The notes under the pieces were generated by a model that did no database searches, was not told the origin of the DNA, and saw nothing but the letters and a program-made list of their open reading frames with translations. A program made the position numbers and the translations under genes. Positions 36,183-49,800 of a stretch of DNA of 64,000 nucleotides are shown here, one piece after another. The stretch comes from Blastomyces gilchristii SLH14081 (lineage: Eukaryota; Ascomycota; Eurotiomycetes; Onygenales; Ajellomycetaceae). Every line of letters starts with the position of its first letter. Position 1 is the first letter of the stretch. Location: positions 1,982,621-2,046,620 of the forward strand of contig NW_003101673.1 of NCBI RefSeq assembly GCF_000003855.2, given 5' to 3'.

Positions 36183-37766
36183 TTAGGCAATCAACCACCA
36201 CGCACCGCCAAGAATGCCCAACAAGATTATCGACGTCACAAAGCCAGCACCAACTTTATCGCCAGTTGTAATTTCAGAGAATTCAATGGGTACATCATGA
36301 TCACGTCTTCCCGCATTGGGGTCACCCTTGCTGATACCGGTGTTCTCGTCCGCGGGGCCGGAAACAAGATCATACAAGTTATTTTGGATAACCTCCAGCG
36401 CTGACATTTGTTCGCCCACGCCGTTTAAACCATCCCACTCGGCGAGCCGCGACCAGCGCAAGCCACACATATGGTCAGGCCCGCTGCACTGCTTCGCGGC
36501 AGCTTCAGCGGACCGCTCCAGCATTGGCGCGATCAGGGGTTTTGAGAATGGGGCAAGCTTGATGGTCTGACCCATCCAGCGGGAAAGGTAAGCTCTGAAC
36601 GACCGCTGGTCGGTATCACACAACTTATCTTCCCGAGCGTCCTCGCAGACGACTTCAGTCATGATTCGACCCTTGCGTTCCGGGAAGAAAGTAGTTTCTG
36701 TTTGCTTGATAGTTCCTTCAAGGCGCTCTTTCCAGGCCGTCTGTTCCTCGCCGGTTGTCTATGTCGAGCGAGCAAAAAATTAATATTTATGCTGGGAGCG
36801 CGGTGACTACAGAATAGAACAGAGGGAATGGCTACTCACCATGTTGTACATAGCGGCAATTCCGGACATGTAGACACCGGCGTTGTAAGTCCAAGGGATG
36901 GGATTGCGTTTGGTGCAGTTTACATTGTTATCATCGTCTACGCCATCGAAGTATTCGTACTTTGGGCTAATGAGTCCAACGCCACTCACCCAATTCCAGG
37001 ATGATTCTGCCCACCTGAAGTACGTCTCATTCCCTGTGTACCGCGCAAGTCGAGCAGCAAGATTGAAGAAGCATCCATTTGAAATGGTATTTTTGTAATG
37101 CCAGCCAGTTCCCCAGGTGTTAATGGACCACTTCAGGCCGCCATTACAGGTCTCATTGTGCCACCGCTCTGCTTGTGTATGGAAAACTGCTTGAGCCAAA
37201 GCAAGCCATTGCGGTTGGTCGGGGGGGGGATTCGGAAATTTCGCCTCCGCGGCACCCATAGCAGTTATGCCCCAAAACCCCTGATCGTCGTTTCCCGAGG
37301 TCTGGGACTGGTTAGCAGGCTGGAAGTCTTTATTTCTCCCAACTTGATGAAGTATTGCCTGCATTGTAATATCGTTGAACTGGTCGTCGTCGGTATAGTA
37401 CCAGTAATCAACCAAGCCGCCGAACATGGCGCCGGCCTGCCACCAGTAGTATGGGTCGGGCAAATTACCAGGCACGTCTCCTGGTCTCCAACCAGTGTAA
37501 TAGGAAACCATTTTCTCTGCAACCGTTTTCGCCGCATTCTTGATCGAAGCTGAGAGCAGAAAGAAGTATTAGGTCCATGAAACCGATATACAACAGAAGA
37601 ACAAAAAAGACGGAAAATAAGAAATTTATATCATACCTGGGTCTTTAATGTCCAAAGGAATTGGTGTCTGAGCCTGAGCCACCTGGGCCCCTAGCAATGT
37701 AAATAATAGGAAGGTCGTGCATGATTGACTTGCCAAAGCCGACGACACGGACGGAAAAAGTTTCAT
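36183..37766 (-). CDS. GPI-anchored GH76 mannan endo-1,6-alpha-mannosidase (Dcw1/Dfg5 family)
   Basis: Exons 37766-37637, 37549-36840 and 36758-36183 on the minus strand give 471 residues. A signal peptide of about 32 residues ends near QVAQAQ. The catalytic pair of aspartates lies in SGNDDQGFWGITAM. Other GH76 landmarks are PDPYYWWQAGAMFGGLVDYW, WGTGWHYKNTISNGCFF, PWTYNAGVYMSG and GLRWSRLAEWDG. The C-terminus is a hydrophobic stretch (GFVTSIILLGILGGAWWLIA) after a small-residue region, consistent with GPI attachment. In yeast the Dcw1/Dfg5 pair is essential for cell-wall formation and is thought to link GPI proteins to wall glucan. The start is the ATG that begins the signal peptide. Confidence 0.95.
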
Positions 37767-38450
37767 CGTTAAAACGACGAAGAATTTAACGCGGAACGAA
37801 GGTCTGAGATGATATCAGAGGTGCCGGTCGTCCAGGGAGCAGACGAGGGCGGGTGTAGCGCTTGAAAGTGATGTTCAGGTGGACATCTGCGAAAGGGTTA
37901 TTGAGGTTCTAAGAGTAGATGGAGTTTTCAGCCGTGTTCCGCTGTTGGACTCGAGTTCAGTGTGCCAAACACGAAGATGCAAAGGTCGGTAACAGGAGGC
38001 GCAAAAGAGGCTTCTAGATCCGTTGTTGAACAATTCTGCGGGCTCAAGGACAGGAGAGGCGAGGAAAAGGAGGGGAGGGGAGTCTGATGGAGGAGTTTCT
38101 GAGTGACGATGATAGGACAAAACCATGTGTTACCAACCAGCAATATAGTTATCCAGGCAGCAAGGGAACATGAATGAAACGAGTGAAGCTGATAGATGAG
38201 AAACGGACGGGAGACGGGGGTGTGCTGGTAGGGTAGGGAAGCTGGCGGACAGATGGTGGTCGGTCGAGAGACAGAGGAGATATGTAATGCCGGAGATGGA
38301 GATAGAAAGTTAGGCGGCGTCAGTTGTTGTGGTCAGAAGCTGGGCTGAGACACTTTCTTGGTATTTGGCGGGCGGTTACGTCGATGTTGCCCCTGGCTGG
38401 CCGCGTGTCGAGCCTATTTCCCGTAAGTTACCGGACAGGTAATACCTGTG
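37767..38450. other. GH76 upstream region, last GC-balanced sequence
   Basis: This stretch has normal base composition and should contain the GH76 promoter. It ends at a sharp switch to very AT-rich sequence near 38450-38470. Confidence 0.5.
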
Positions 38451-40144
38451 GGTCCGATTAGGTTTAGAATTATAATCAACTTTAAATGTTAATATCTCAA
38501 TAAATATTCATTATGTTAATTTTTTAATTTGTAATCTATAAATATCAAGACTTATAGTATAATATAATTCAAAATTATTACAATATAATTAAAATTGATC
38601 AAAATATAAATTTAATTATAAAATAAAATACAGGAAAATAATATATATATATGATATATTATTAAAAATAATAATTCTTATATAAATATATTATAATTTA
38701 ATAAATATTAAATTATTTTATATAAGAATTTTATATTTTAATTTTTAAGAATTTTATATTTTTTTATTATAATTATTTTTATAAATTACAAATAAAGTAT
38801 TGAAAATTCTTGAAATTTTAAATTTTAAAAAACAATTTATTAAATATAAATATATTTAAATAATTTAATATAATAATTTATTTAAATTATAATTTTAAAG
38901 TATAAATAATATATAGTTATTACAAAAATAGTATTTTAAAATATTAAATTTTATATAAAATTTAATAAAGATAATATTATAGAGTAGTTAATTATATTAT
39001 TAAAATTTAACTATTATAGTCTTTTATATTTAATAAGTATTTACTGAGTAATCAGTGAATACTTTATTTATATAAAAGTAATCAGTTTATAAAGAGAGAA
39101 TCTGATATCTTTCTTAATTATTACTTTACTAAGTAAATATTTACAACTCAGTAGAGCAGTTCTATAACTAGAGAAGAAATATTACATATAAAATAGTAGT
39201 ATCTTCTATTTAAGATTTCACAGAAGATAAATAAGAATTAAAAAATTAAAGAAAATTAGTATAGAGATATTAGTCTGATTAAATCTTATATATATTAAAA
39301 TACTTACAGAGCTTTACAGACTGTAAGTACTTGAATTCTTATATTAATCAGAGTGTTTTTATAAACCTTGAAAGTTAATATCTTTATAAGAGTATTTATA
39401 GTTATATTAGTATAGCAGACTATGTCTGATTAATAGATTATTTTATTACACTTTATAGATTTCTACTGAAAGCTCTGATTCTCAGTTATAAATTCTCAGC
39501 TAAGAAACTTATAGAGTTTCTATTCTTTTACTCTGAAGCTCTATCTTGTATATATATAAATATCTACTTTAATTACTAATTCTTATAGTTTCTCTTTTAT
39601 TTTTCTTCTCTAATGTTTTTCACTTTTATTATATAAGATCTATATCTTAATACTGATCTATTTAGTATAGACTTCTTATACTTGAAAAATATTTATTATC
39701 TTCTTATTAAAAATAATTATTCATTAAAAAGATATCTGAATATATAATAATATATAATAATAATAAAGAAATGAATAATTAGTTAAGTGAATACTAAGTT
39801 TTTAAATAGAAGCTTACTTATCAGCTGCTCTGACTCTGTAATAAGATTTTATAAAAAGAATATCAGTAAAAGATCTGAGAGTTCTAACATCTTAAATGTA
39901 TAAAATATTTATATAAATACACTTCTTCTGATTCTGAAGAACTTTTAAATATAGATACTATATATCTGATAAATAATATAGCTATATCTACTAATAATAT
40001 AAGAGAACTTTTAGATATAAGTATAGACATAGTACTGCAGTAACTTTAAGTAATATTGAAATTATAATAATAGTAGATAGCTAATATATATATAACTTAA
40101 TAATATTAATATAAAGAAATTTAATAATTAACTTAATAAGAAAC
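38451..40144. other. AT-rich sequence left of element A
   Basis: The first 600 bp is nearly all A and T; the remainder resembles the mutated transposons to the right in style but matches none of them by eye. It may be older, more heavily mutated repeat sequence. Confidence 0.4.
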
Positions 40145-40402
40145 TGTAAGAAATCCCGCTTCTCATGAATTCTTTATCTTTATTTCTATCTCTTGTGTAA
40201 CTAATAGAGTTAGCAGCTCTTGACTATACATAACTATATAGACTGAAGTTCACAACTACTATTCATAACTCAGCTTAAATACTATTATATATTTAATCTC
40301 TATATTTTATCTTTCTACTGTGAATACTTCTAGTAGTTAATAGTATATATTATATCAAGCTACAAACATCTGAATAATTATCTGTGAGTACTTATTCTTA
40401 CA
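40145..40402 (+). repeat. 5' LTR of element A
   Basis: 258 bp, TGTAAGAA at the start and TTCTTACA at the end, the same ends and length as the LTRs at 51016 and 58007. It differs from them mostly by C-to-T and G-to-A changes (for example CGCGGATCC there, CATGAATTC here), and is the most AT-shifted of the three. Confidence 0.95.
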
Positions 40403-40644
40403 TTTTAAGCTCTGTCAGTTAGTAACTGTCTATTATAACTGAAAGAACTAGAAACTTATATACTTTAATCTCTGTAAACTCTACTATAGACACTCAGAAG
40501 TAATTATCTGAATTATAAATAATTTTTATAAAAGAAGTCTTAGAGAACTTATTAATTACTTATAAAATATTATTCTCTATATCTGTGACAGAGAAATTCT
40601 CTGAATTTATAAATAAATTAATCTTAGTAAAGAACATTCTTGAG
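40145..40644 (+). mobile_element. Ty3/gypsy chromovirus A, first fragment (5' LTR and start of internal region)
   Basis: It starts with a 258-bp LTR (40145-40402) and continues into internal sequence that matches element B from 51274. Continuity is broken at 40645 by a hAT element and resumes at 46813, as shown by comparison with B. The target duplication of A cannot be checked because its 3' end is outside the window. Confidence 0.88.
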
Positions 40645-41733
40645 TAGACTGACCGTGTGACCGTGTCTGAGATCAGAATCAAACTTTACAGTTATCATAT
40701 TATCTAAAAGCATTACTTCTGATCATGATTTGTGTTCATCACATTGATTTCAAATCACATTATTTCAAATATTAAAGATTTCAGATTCACTTTTCAAATA
40801 AAAATCTAGTCTTAAATAAAGAATATATTTGAATTCTTAGTTACATTTTCATTCTGATCTCATTATTAAGAATAACATTAAATGAGACTATGAAATTACT
40901 TCTCACTTACATAATATCATAACATAGTACTCATTTGTTGAAAATTCAATAGAAAGTGTTATTAAATATTGTTACTTTTCTAAACACAGATTATAATTCA
41001 TATAATTTTAATTATAAAAAAAATATAAAATACAAAAAAAAAACAAAAAACAAAAAATAAAACAAAAACAAGAAAAAATCAGAATGAACAAAAAAAAAAA
41101 AAAAAAAAAAAAAGAGAAAGAAAAAAAAAAGAAAAGAAAAAGAAAAAAATAAAAAATAAAAATAAAAAAAATCAAGATTACAGAACTGCAGTATTTTTAA
41201 AATACTTACTTCTCAGAGTCTTTATAATATTTATTATCAACTGTATATCTCTCATAGTGAGAGTAATATGACTGTGATAAGTTATTATCTTAATATTATT
41301 TAATAAATAATCAGTATATATCTGTATAAATGTGAATATTTAGAAAATATACACTTAAAAAGTATGACCAGGGTGAACTCTGCTGTTACTTAAATAATAT
41401 TAAGAATAGAATGCTGAAATTGATGATTCTTCTCATTGATTTCACAGACAAGGCAGGTGAAGATGATCTTAAGAAATATAAGATTTTCTAACTTTTAATA
41501 AAAACAGATCTCATGAAGAGACTCTATTTTCATAATATCAGAGACTGAGTGTTATCAAAAAGTGTAACTTTCATACAATGCATATATACTTACTGTGATG
41601 ATTCACTCTCTATGCATGTGATTAAGAGTTGTGGCTTTTTCACACTGCATGACTCTCTCTGAAATGCTGGCACTAGTTTACAACTCACATAGTCTCTCAG
41701 TTCAGCATGCACTGTATATATACAGTCTGCATG

Positions 41734-42431
41734 CTGAGACTGTGTTGATCATTATAATCTGGCATAATACTCACTTTTCACAGGCTATGTTTCATTTGAG
41801 AGGGAAGAGGAAGATGTGACTGTGATTTTATTAAGAGAGAATGAATAATTAGTAATATTAAATATAATTTGATTCTTCTGTATTTAAAATTTGATTAGTC
41901 TATACTCTTCAATTTGAGAATTTCTAAGAGTGTTTTAATAGTTTTCATACTGGCTTGAACTTAGTAGTGAATTGAAGAAGAAGAGAAAAGAGAGAAGAAA
42001 GAAATGAGAATAACTTATCTTTATAATATAAAAACAGAGAATTGCTGCAATTATTCTTTCTAGTAATAAAGATCTGTTTTCTCTGAGACTGTGTTGATTA
42101 TTATGACCTGGCATAATACTCACTTTTCGCGGGCCATGTTTCATTTGAGAGGGAAGGGGAAGATGTGACTGTGATTTTATTAAGAGAGAGTGAATAATTA
42201 GTAATATTGAATATAATTTGATTCTTCTGTATTTAAAATTTGATTAGTCTATACTCTTCAATTTGAGGATTTCTAAGAGTGTTTTAATAGTTTTCATACT
42301 GGCTTGAACTTAGTGATGAATTGAAGAAGAAGAGAAAAGAGAGAAGAAAGAAATGAGAATAACTTATCTTTATAATATAAAAACAGAGAATTGCTGTAAT
42401 TATTCTTTCTAGTAATAAAGATCTGTTTTCT
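41734..42431 (+). repeat. 349-bp tandem duplication inside hAT copy 1
   Basis: Two head-to-tail copies, 41734-42082 and 42083-42431, both beginning CTGAGACTGTGTTGAT. hAT copy 2 has the segment only once (from about 58327). The second unit keeps some C/G positions that the first has lost, for example TTCGCGGGCC against TTCACAGGCT. Confidence 0.92.
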
Positions 42432-42819
42432 ACATGTATCTCTGATATAGATTATATAATAACTGCATATAAAGAATATTAACACTGTATGTATTGAATG
42501 AAGATGATATTACTATGTAACACTGTAACTGTTTCTGTATATCTCTGAAAGCTGTTAATATTTTCTTTATCTCTTTATATTTGATAAGTCAGTAATATAT
42601 TTCAATGCACTTCTTCTTTCATTATTATTATCATCATCATTATCATCATCATCATCACTATCATCATTATTAACATTATCACTATCATTATCATTATTAT
42701 CATTATTATCATTATTATCATCATTATTATTATTATATTATTTCTGGTCATCTCTTCTGTCTTCATCTCTCTTCAATACTCACTGAAATTAATTATGTTA
42801 TCTCTCTTCAAATATTCTG

Positions 42820-43610
42820 CGGTTCTGCAGATCATCAAGGCGCGTGAGCACTATTACAGATTGAAGAAAGAGAAGAAGAAGGCATTTAAGTGAGAGAAGA
42901 CAGATTGTAAGACATATTATAATGTCTTGAAAAGACTCTGTAAGAGAGTAGAATGATAATAATTTTAAGTAACACTTCTGATAGATTTAGACTGAACTAA
43001 GTATAGAAATAATGCAGATGACACTGTCTGTAAGAGATTGAAGAAGAAGACAGTGAAGAGTCTCATGCAGCAGTGATAAGATCAGAAGAAGTCTTAAGAA
43101 TGATTTAAGTTTAAGATGAAGAGAGAAAGAGAGAAGAAGAGTATTACTATAAATAAATAACAGTAGAAGAAGATTGAGAGAATATTAAAGCAGAAGATAA
43201 AGAAGTTAAAACTGATAAGTTTTTTATTTATTAAGAGATAATGATTTTTAATAATACTTCTGTTCTCTAATTGATTAGCAGAAGCTGATAGAGAAGAAGA
43301 GAATTGAGGTCTTATTCAGATCTTGAATACACTTCATGATTCAGAACATTGAGAAGACAGTTCTACTCTCTGAGCATGTCAATCTGCTTACTGCTGAGAT
43401 GAAACCTGAGATAGCAGACTAGAAAATGCAGGATTTTGAGATGCAGATTGACCTGGCTGAGAGAGAGCAGCAGAAATCCTTCTCTGAGAAGGCAGTGAAA
43501 AGAGATTTTAAGATGATTATCATCTCAGATGAGGAGAAGAAGAAGAAGAAGAAGAATGAGAAGTGAATTATAAAGAATAATAAAGAGAATGAGAAAGAGA
43601 AGAAGTAGAT
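42820..43610 (+). pseudogene. Accessory coiled-coil coding region of hAT copy 1
   Basis: Upstream of the transposase, fragments such as ALQIIKAREHYYRLKKEKKK type sequence and, after an intron-like GTTTTTTATT...TTGATTAG, a coiled-coil block containing LLSEHVNLLTAEMKPEIADQ, REQQKSFSEKAVKRDFKMII and a poly-Lys/Glu end. Stops interrupt the first part. The same block occurs in copy 2 at about 59030-59790. The function is unknown; its Lys/Glu tail resembles the ends of some fungal transposon proteins. Confidence 0.6.
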
Positions 43611-44059
43611 TTTTTTCTTTTTATATTAATTAGTTGTAAGTTTAAGTTTTTAATTATTAATAATTAAAATTGATTTTGAGTTTTCAAAAATTATTGTACA
43701 AGTTGTAATCAAGTCAGAAATGATATATATATATATATATATATTTAACTATCATGATTCACAAATCACTATAATGTATAAGTATTAACATTTTTTCAAT
43801 ATTGATATTCACAATATTAATATATTTTTAATGATATTATCTAGTAATATAATTTGATAACACTCTCTTTTATAATATTAATATATTTCAAGAAATATAA
43901 CAGAGATTAATCAAGATTGTTTATTTACTTTTATATATTAATAATATTCAATCTGAGTTAGTACTAAAATTATAACTAAGCTAAGAAATAAGATTATTTT
44001 CTCTTATATTAATTCTTCTTATACACATCAGTGATCAGTTATTGAAAATAAATTATCAT

Positions 44060-46390
44060 CTTTCTTAAATTATTATCATATCTTCTGAATTCACTTCTTT
44101 TACTTCTTTTACTTCTATTGAAGATTTATAAACTCTTCAAGAAATCACTGTGAATCACAAAGTCTATATTATTTATAATTCAACATAGAATGCTCTCTTT
44201 CAATTATAATGAATAATCACTTCATTCTTCACATCTGATTTCAGGTCATGAAATTTATGAAAAACTCAACATAAATATCAAGATAAACTATGAAATAATT
44301 ATCAACAGATTATATTACAGATTACTGAAGAGTTATCTCTCTACTATAATCACTGTAACTTCATTCAGAAACATTCATCATGAACTGATCATAGCTCTGA
44401 AGAAATTTTCTGACATCTGAAGTCATCAGAATACAGATAATAAAAGAAAAATAATCAGAAAATTACTACTGAGCTGATAAGTTACTCTATCAGATAATAA
44501 TTTTTAATAACACTAACTTTCTAATTTGAAGAAAATCATATGAAAATGATTATATATTAGTACTCTGATTTCACAACTCTCATTTAATAACTTCTGTGAA
44601 TAATTACTTTATATGTGTATATCTCTGAATCTTTCTCTTTAATTAATTGAAAACCCTGAATTCTGAACACTTCTTCAAATGCTTAATTTAAATCTTCATA
44701 TTTCACATCAATTCTGTCTTCAGTTCAACCTTGAGACATACTACAAAGTCAATATACAATATCTAAGATCAGAGTTGAAAAATCATTGAAGAGTGTCTCT
44801 CACAGTGAATGTATAAACTAGTATAAACAATCTTACATTTATAAGAGTTATATGTTATTACATTAATAAGAACTGAACTTATTAAGAGACATTAATTGAA
44901 TTTGAATCATTAATCAGTAGTTATACTGAGAATTATATAACAGAGATATTAATGACTGTGATTAAAAATGACTATTGAGATATTAGTCTCAGTCTTCTTA
45001 CAATTATAACTGACAATGCTGTAAATAACTACACTATGATGAAGAGCTTGAAGCAAAAATTGACTTTGCATTTCTGAAATAATAAACAAGGTCATATTCT
45101 CTGTATTACTCATATAGTTCAACTTGTGATATAAACACTGATAAAGAATCTTAACATTGAGATGAAGAATAATGAGATGACTGATTCTTGAGATGAGAAT
45201 AAGATGAAAGTGATTACTCAAGTAACTTTTGTATTCACTTTATAAAAGATAATGTTTTTTGACAACACTTTTTAATATTGCTTTTTAATAACACTTTTTG
45301 ATAATACTACTGTTAATTTTGAATAGATTGACTAATAATTTAAATATCACAGATTCAAAACATTGCTAATGTAATTTGTACCTTCTCTAAATAATAATAA
45401 TGATTTCATGATATTTAATAAATAAACAAATCAGTCACATTACTAAATATGATACAGAATATTAGAACACAGTAAAGTTCAATATATAAGATAACTGTTC
45501 AGACTCTTTGATTGTATCAGATAATTAATTATTGAGTGCAACACTCTGATTGAGAAAAGATTCAGATATTGAAACTTTCTGATATAAAGTGAACTCAGTT
45601 GAAATATATGATTGATTTACTGTTTCAGTTTTATAAGATAATAAAGACAGTCTCAATCACTCATATATCAATGCTGCAGTCAGTCTGGTGAGTGTATAAC
45701 AGTTTATTTACTCATCTTGAGAAGCAGTTGAATTACTCAAAAAGAAATTTAGTCTGAAATGATGCTATAGTGCAGGCTATTATTACTGTAAGAAATAAAC
45801 TGGTATATTACTACAGTAAAACTGAACAATCTTTTACAGAGTACTATGCTATAGTAGCTCTACTAGATCTCTTCTATTAAGTTAATATCTACACTTCTCA
45901 AGATTGAACAGAGGAGAAATGAGACTTGTATATTAAATTAGTCTGAGACTACTATAATATTAACTATCAGAGATTTGAATAAGCAGATGTTTGAAATGTG
46001 AAGATAGTGAAATACAATTCTCTAGTAAGTAATGATCTTTAATAATACTTTATATCTCATAGAACTATAATACTAACTTTGAAACAGAACTTGTATACAT
46101 TGATTACAACTGAAAATCAGGTAAAACTATATGCTTGTAAAACTGAATTTAATCACTATCTTCAAGATGATCTGACAAATTTACACATCAAATCAATTCT
46201 AGAGTTATGAAAAATTGTTGAAAGTATATATTCAACTGTTGCACTGATGATGTGTGATATTCTGACAATTTCATTGACAGGGGTGAGAATGAAGTGAAAG
46301 TTCAACTTAAGTCAAGATATTTGTCATTATTACTGAGAACAATTATAAGAAGAAACAATCAAGAAACTCATAATTATAAAACATGAAATT
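44060..46390 (+). pseudogene. Degenerate hAT transposase, copy 1
   Basis: Fragments on the plus strand match hAT landmarks. TDNAVNNYTMMKSLKQKL and HILCITHIVQLVI lie near 45010-45120 (family: DNASNN...IRCLAHVINL). Near 46190-46340 is the C-terminal dimerisation block with CDILTISLTGVRMK, FNLSQDICHYY and EETIKKLIIIKHEII. Several intron-like pieces with T-rich AATAATACT motifs interrupt the frame. Multiple stops, many of them where TGG would be TGA or TAG, make it non-functional. Confidence 0.85.
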
Positions 46391-46812
46391 ATCAGACAGT
46401 TTAATACCTCTGATCACAGTATATCAGAGAAGTGTAGTTTTTATAAGAAAGTGAAGAATAAACTTACACAAGAATATATTTAGTTATTTCATGAGTATTA
46501 TTAATAATTATTATCAAATTCTGATTATATAAGTAATCACTGAATGAACTGAATAGAACTGATTTTAATCTTCAGTCTCAGTCTCATTCTGATTTTGAAA
46601 GAATGATTATCTTTCACAGTTTATTCTGAGAAATTACTCTCATTTCACTGTTCTTGAATTAAATCTGGTCATTTTTCACACCATTTCTCTCAGAAATGGT
46701 TCATTTTCAGATTTTTTTGAGGCTTGATTCTGATGGGACTCACGCCAAGAAATGTATGAGACCAGATCAAATGAGATCAAATGTGAAATTCATGATCTCA
46801 CCGGCCAGTCTA

Positions 46813-49800
46813 TTCTTGAGTATCTTCTACAGAATCAAGTTATTTTTTTATAAGAAATACTTACTATCTATAAACATTCTTAAACTAAGTCTCTAGATAT
46901 AATCTTTAGAGATATCTATAAACTAAAAAGAAACTTTCTTAAACTATAATTACTTAAGATTATCTACTGAACTATAATCTATAAAAGCTTTTATAAGTTT
47001 ATATTTGAAATTGACTCATAAGTCTGACTGTGTAATATAGAAGATGAAGAAGCTATTATCTATATAATAATAGAGCTCTACTATACTGAAGTTAAGAACT
47101 GACTGAATTATTTAAAGAATAATTATAAGAGATCTTACTAATCTATTCTTAAAATCTATTTAAAGAATAAGTTAAAAGACTCTGTGAGCTAAATAAAGAA
47201 TATCTGAATTATAATTATTAATATTAGAAAAAGAGATAAGAAATATGATAAAAACTACTTACAGTACTTTATAAAATTATAATATAAATTAAAATCTGTG
47301 AAAACAGAGCTCTGAAACAAGATCTGAATAATAATATTTATAAAGAGACTGAATAAAGATATATAAAATAAGCTTATTAAGTAAGACTCTAAGTTCTTAA
47401 CTCTGAAGAAACTGATAACTCTTATTCACTGCTTATAAATTACTATGAGAATCACAGATCTGTGAAGAGTGAATTATTAATCAGTCTTATAAGAATCAGA
47501 ATAACAGAGAACAGATTTACTAAGAAAAGATAATAAAATACAGAGAGATTTATATCTAACTACTAAGTAGAGAGAGAGAGCTTTATAAGCTTCTATAAAT
47601 AAAGTATATAATAGAGAGATTAAGAAAAAGAATCTCTGCTTTATCTATTCTAAATCAGAATATCTCTGTATAAACTGTCTGAATAAATTAAAATAGAAAT
47701 TTGAGAAGTTATAAACAGAGTTAATAACAGTCTTCTTAAGAGTTTTAAAGCTGATATCTGAATCTGTTACTCTCTTAATAAAAATATATACTTATAAAAA
47801 GAGACTGCACTGCAGTACTATTACTCTATAAGTATAAAATATATTAATAAACTCAGAATCTTAGATCACTGTAGTGTCTCTAAAACTCACAGAGTGAATA
47901 AGCAGAATAATGAAAACTGAGAATCTACTCTTATAATAAGCAGAGTATGAGAACTCAGATCTGAGAACTGAGAGACTTATAAGAGTTATCTTTGAATTGT
48001 AAAATCTCTCTGAAACTTGAAGAAAATTTATAAAAACTGTGATTATTACAGATATTATAGATAATATATACTTAAGACTTGTATAACTTTAAAGATATAA
48101 TTCATACATAGCTGTCTATGAGTCAGGTTTATACTTTCAATCAGTATTAACAGACTCACTTATAGAGATAGAATCAGTTAATATTATAGAGTTAATTAGA
48201 GATGACAAGCTTATCTATATAATAACTTTATAAATATCTGAGAACTTCAAAGTTATAAAAACTGAGCTTTAAATATTAGAGAAATATTAAAATCTTACAG
48301 AGATATTCAGTTCAGCTAAGACAGCTGAGCTTTTATCTCACTATAAGAAGAATCTGATAATAAATTTAATAGAAGAGTAGAAACTCTTCTGAGAATCAAT
48401 TTATAAGCTCTTTTATTATGAGATAGAGATCTTATAAGCTTATATAAAGAAGAATCTGAAGAATGACTTTATCTGACTTTCACAGATCTCTGTAAAAGTC
48501 TCTGTGATATTTATAAAGAAGAAGAATAAAGATTTCAGATTATATATAAACTACTATAATCTGAATTTCAAGATTATAAAGAGTTACTATTCTCTATCTC
48601 TGATTGAGAATGTAATTAACTGTCTTACAGAAGCTGTTATATTCATATAACTGAATATAATTAATATATATATATAACTGTGAATATAATTTAAAAATGA
48701 ATAAAAGACTATCTTTAGAACTGCACTGAAATTATTTAAATATCTAGTGATGTCTTTTAATTTGACTAATACTTCTATAATATTTCAGTCTTTTATTAAT
48801 AAAATACTTTATATATATTTAAATGTCTTTATAATAATATATCTGAATGATATAATAATATACTTTATAAAGAAGAAAGAACATACTGAGTATATATAAA
48901 CAGTGTTAAAGATCTTAGATAAGATATAACTATATATTAAGCTTATAAAGTATAACTTCAGTATCTACTGAATTAATTTCCTAGAATATATAATTACTGT
49001 AAATAATATTCAGATGAAATCTTTATAGATTAAGATTATTCTATTATAACTAAAGTTAACTAGTATTTATAAGATTTAGATCTTTCTGAGCTTTGTAAAT
49101 TTCTGTAGATAATTTATCTTTATATTTATAAGAATTTTCTTAACTCTTACAGACATGCTGAAAAATGAAAATAAAAAGAAGTTATTCTATAAATAAAGAA
49201 TGAAAAGATTGTTGAGAAAAGAGAACTATGAGAACTTTCTTATCTTAGAAGCTTACAGAGTCTTTGTAAGATTGAAATAGATATTTATAAATACTGTAAT
49301 ACTGTTTTACTTTGATTTCTTACTCTTAATCAGATTAAAGATAGATATCTTCTTCTTTACAATTTTAGAAATAGTCTTATAACTATAGTTAAATAAGAAC
49401 TGAGTTTCAGTGATTTTTTTCTTATAAAAGATACAATCTGTAGAGATTAACTATAACATTCATAATTAGAAGCTTTTTATAATAGTGAAATTCTTTCATC
49501 ACTGATATCACTACTTTAAGAATTTTATAATGATGATTACTATTTGAACTGATCATAACAGCTTATAATAGTTTACTTTAATTAAGAAACTCTTGCAGTA
49601 GCAGATCTACTAAGCTCAGAGACTGAGTGAATTCTGATTTAAGATAGAGTATATTAAAAGAACTAAGAACTTAGCAGACAGACTCTCTCACAGATCTGAC
49701 TATATTAAGAAGATCAGAATAACAGATATAGAGAAACTAGAGTAGATAGAAAAGCTTTACAGAATATATAAACTGAGTATTATAAAGAGATTAATTAAAG

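Larger units (their letters stand above)
40645..46812 (+). mobile_element. hAT-type DNA transposon, copy 1 (complete, mutated)
   Basis: 6168 bp, inserted in element A. It is flanked by the 8-bp duplication TTCTTGAG (40637-40644 and 46813-46820). Ends are TAGACTG(A/G)CC and its inverse ending CAGTCTA. Two coding blocks run on the plus strand: a coiled-coil accessory region and a hAT transposase, both full of stops. It also carries an A-rich purine tract (about 41020-41170), an ATT/ATC microsatellite (about 42618-42735) and a tandem duplication (41734-42431). Orientation is given by the transposase. Confidence 0.93.

Noticed and set aside
44949..45221. Minus-strand 90-residue frame also seen at 61168-61440
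   Set aside because: It recurs because the hAT copies are homologous; the plus strand at this place encodes the transposase core, so this is a shadow frame.
40635..46822. 10-bp target duplication and therefore a MULE
   Set aside because: Part of the repeated 10 bp belongs to the terminal TAGACTG/CAGTCTA. The remainder is 8 bp in both copies, and the transposase motifs are of the hAT type.
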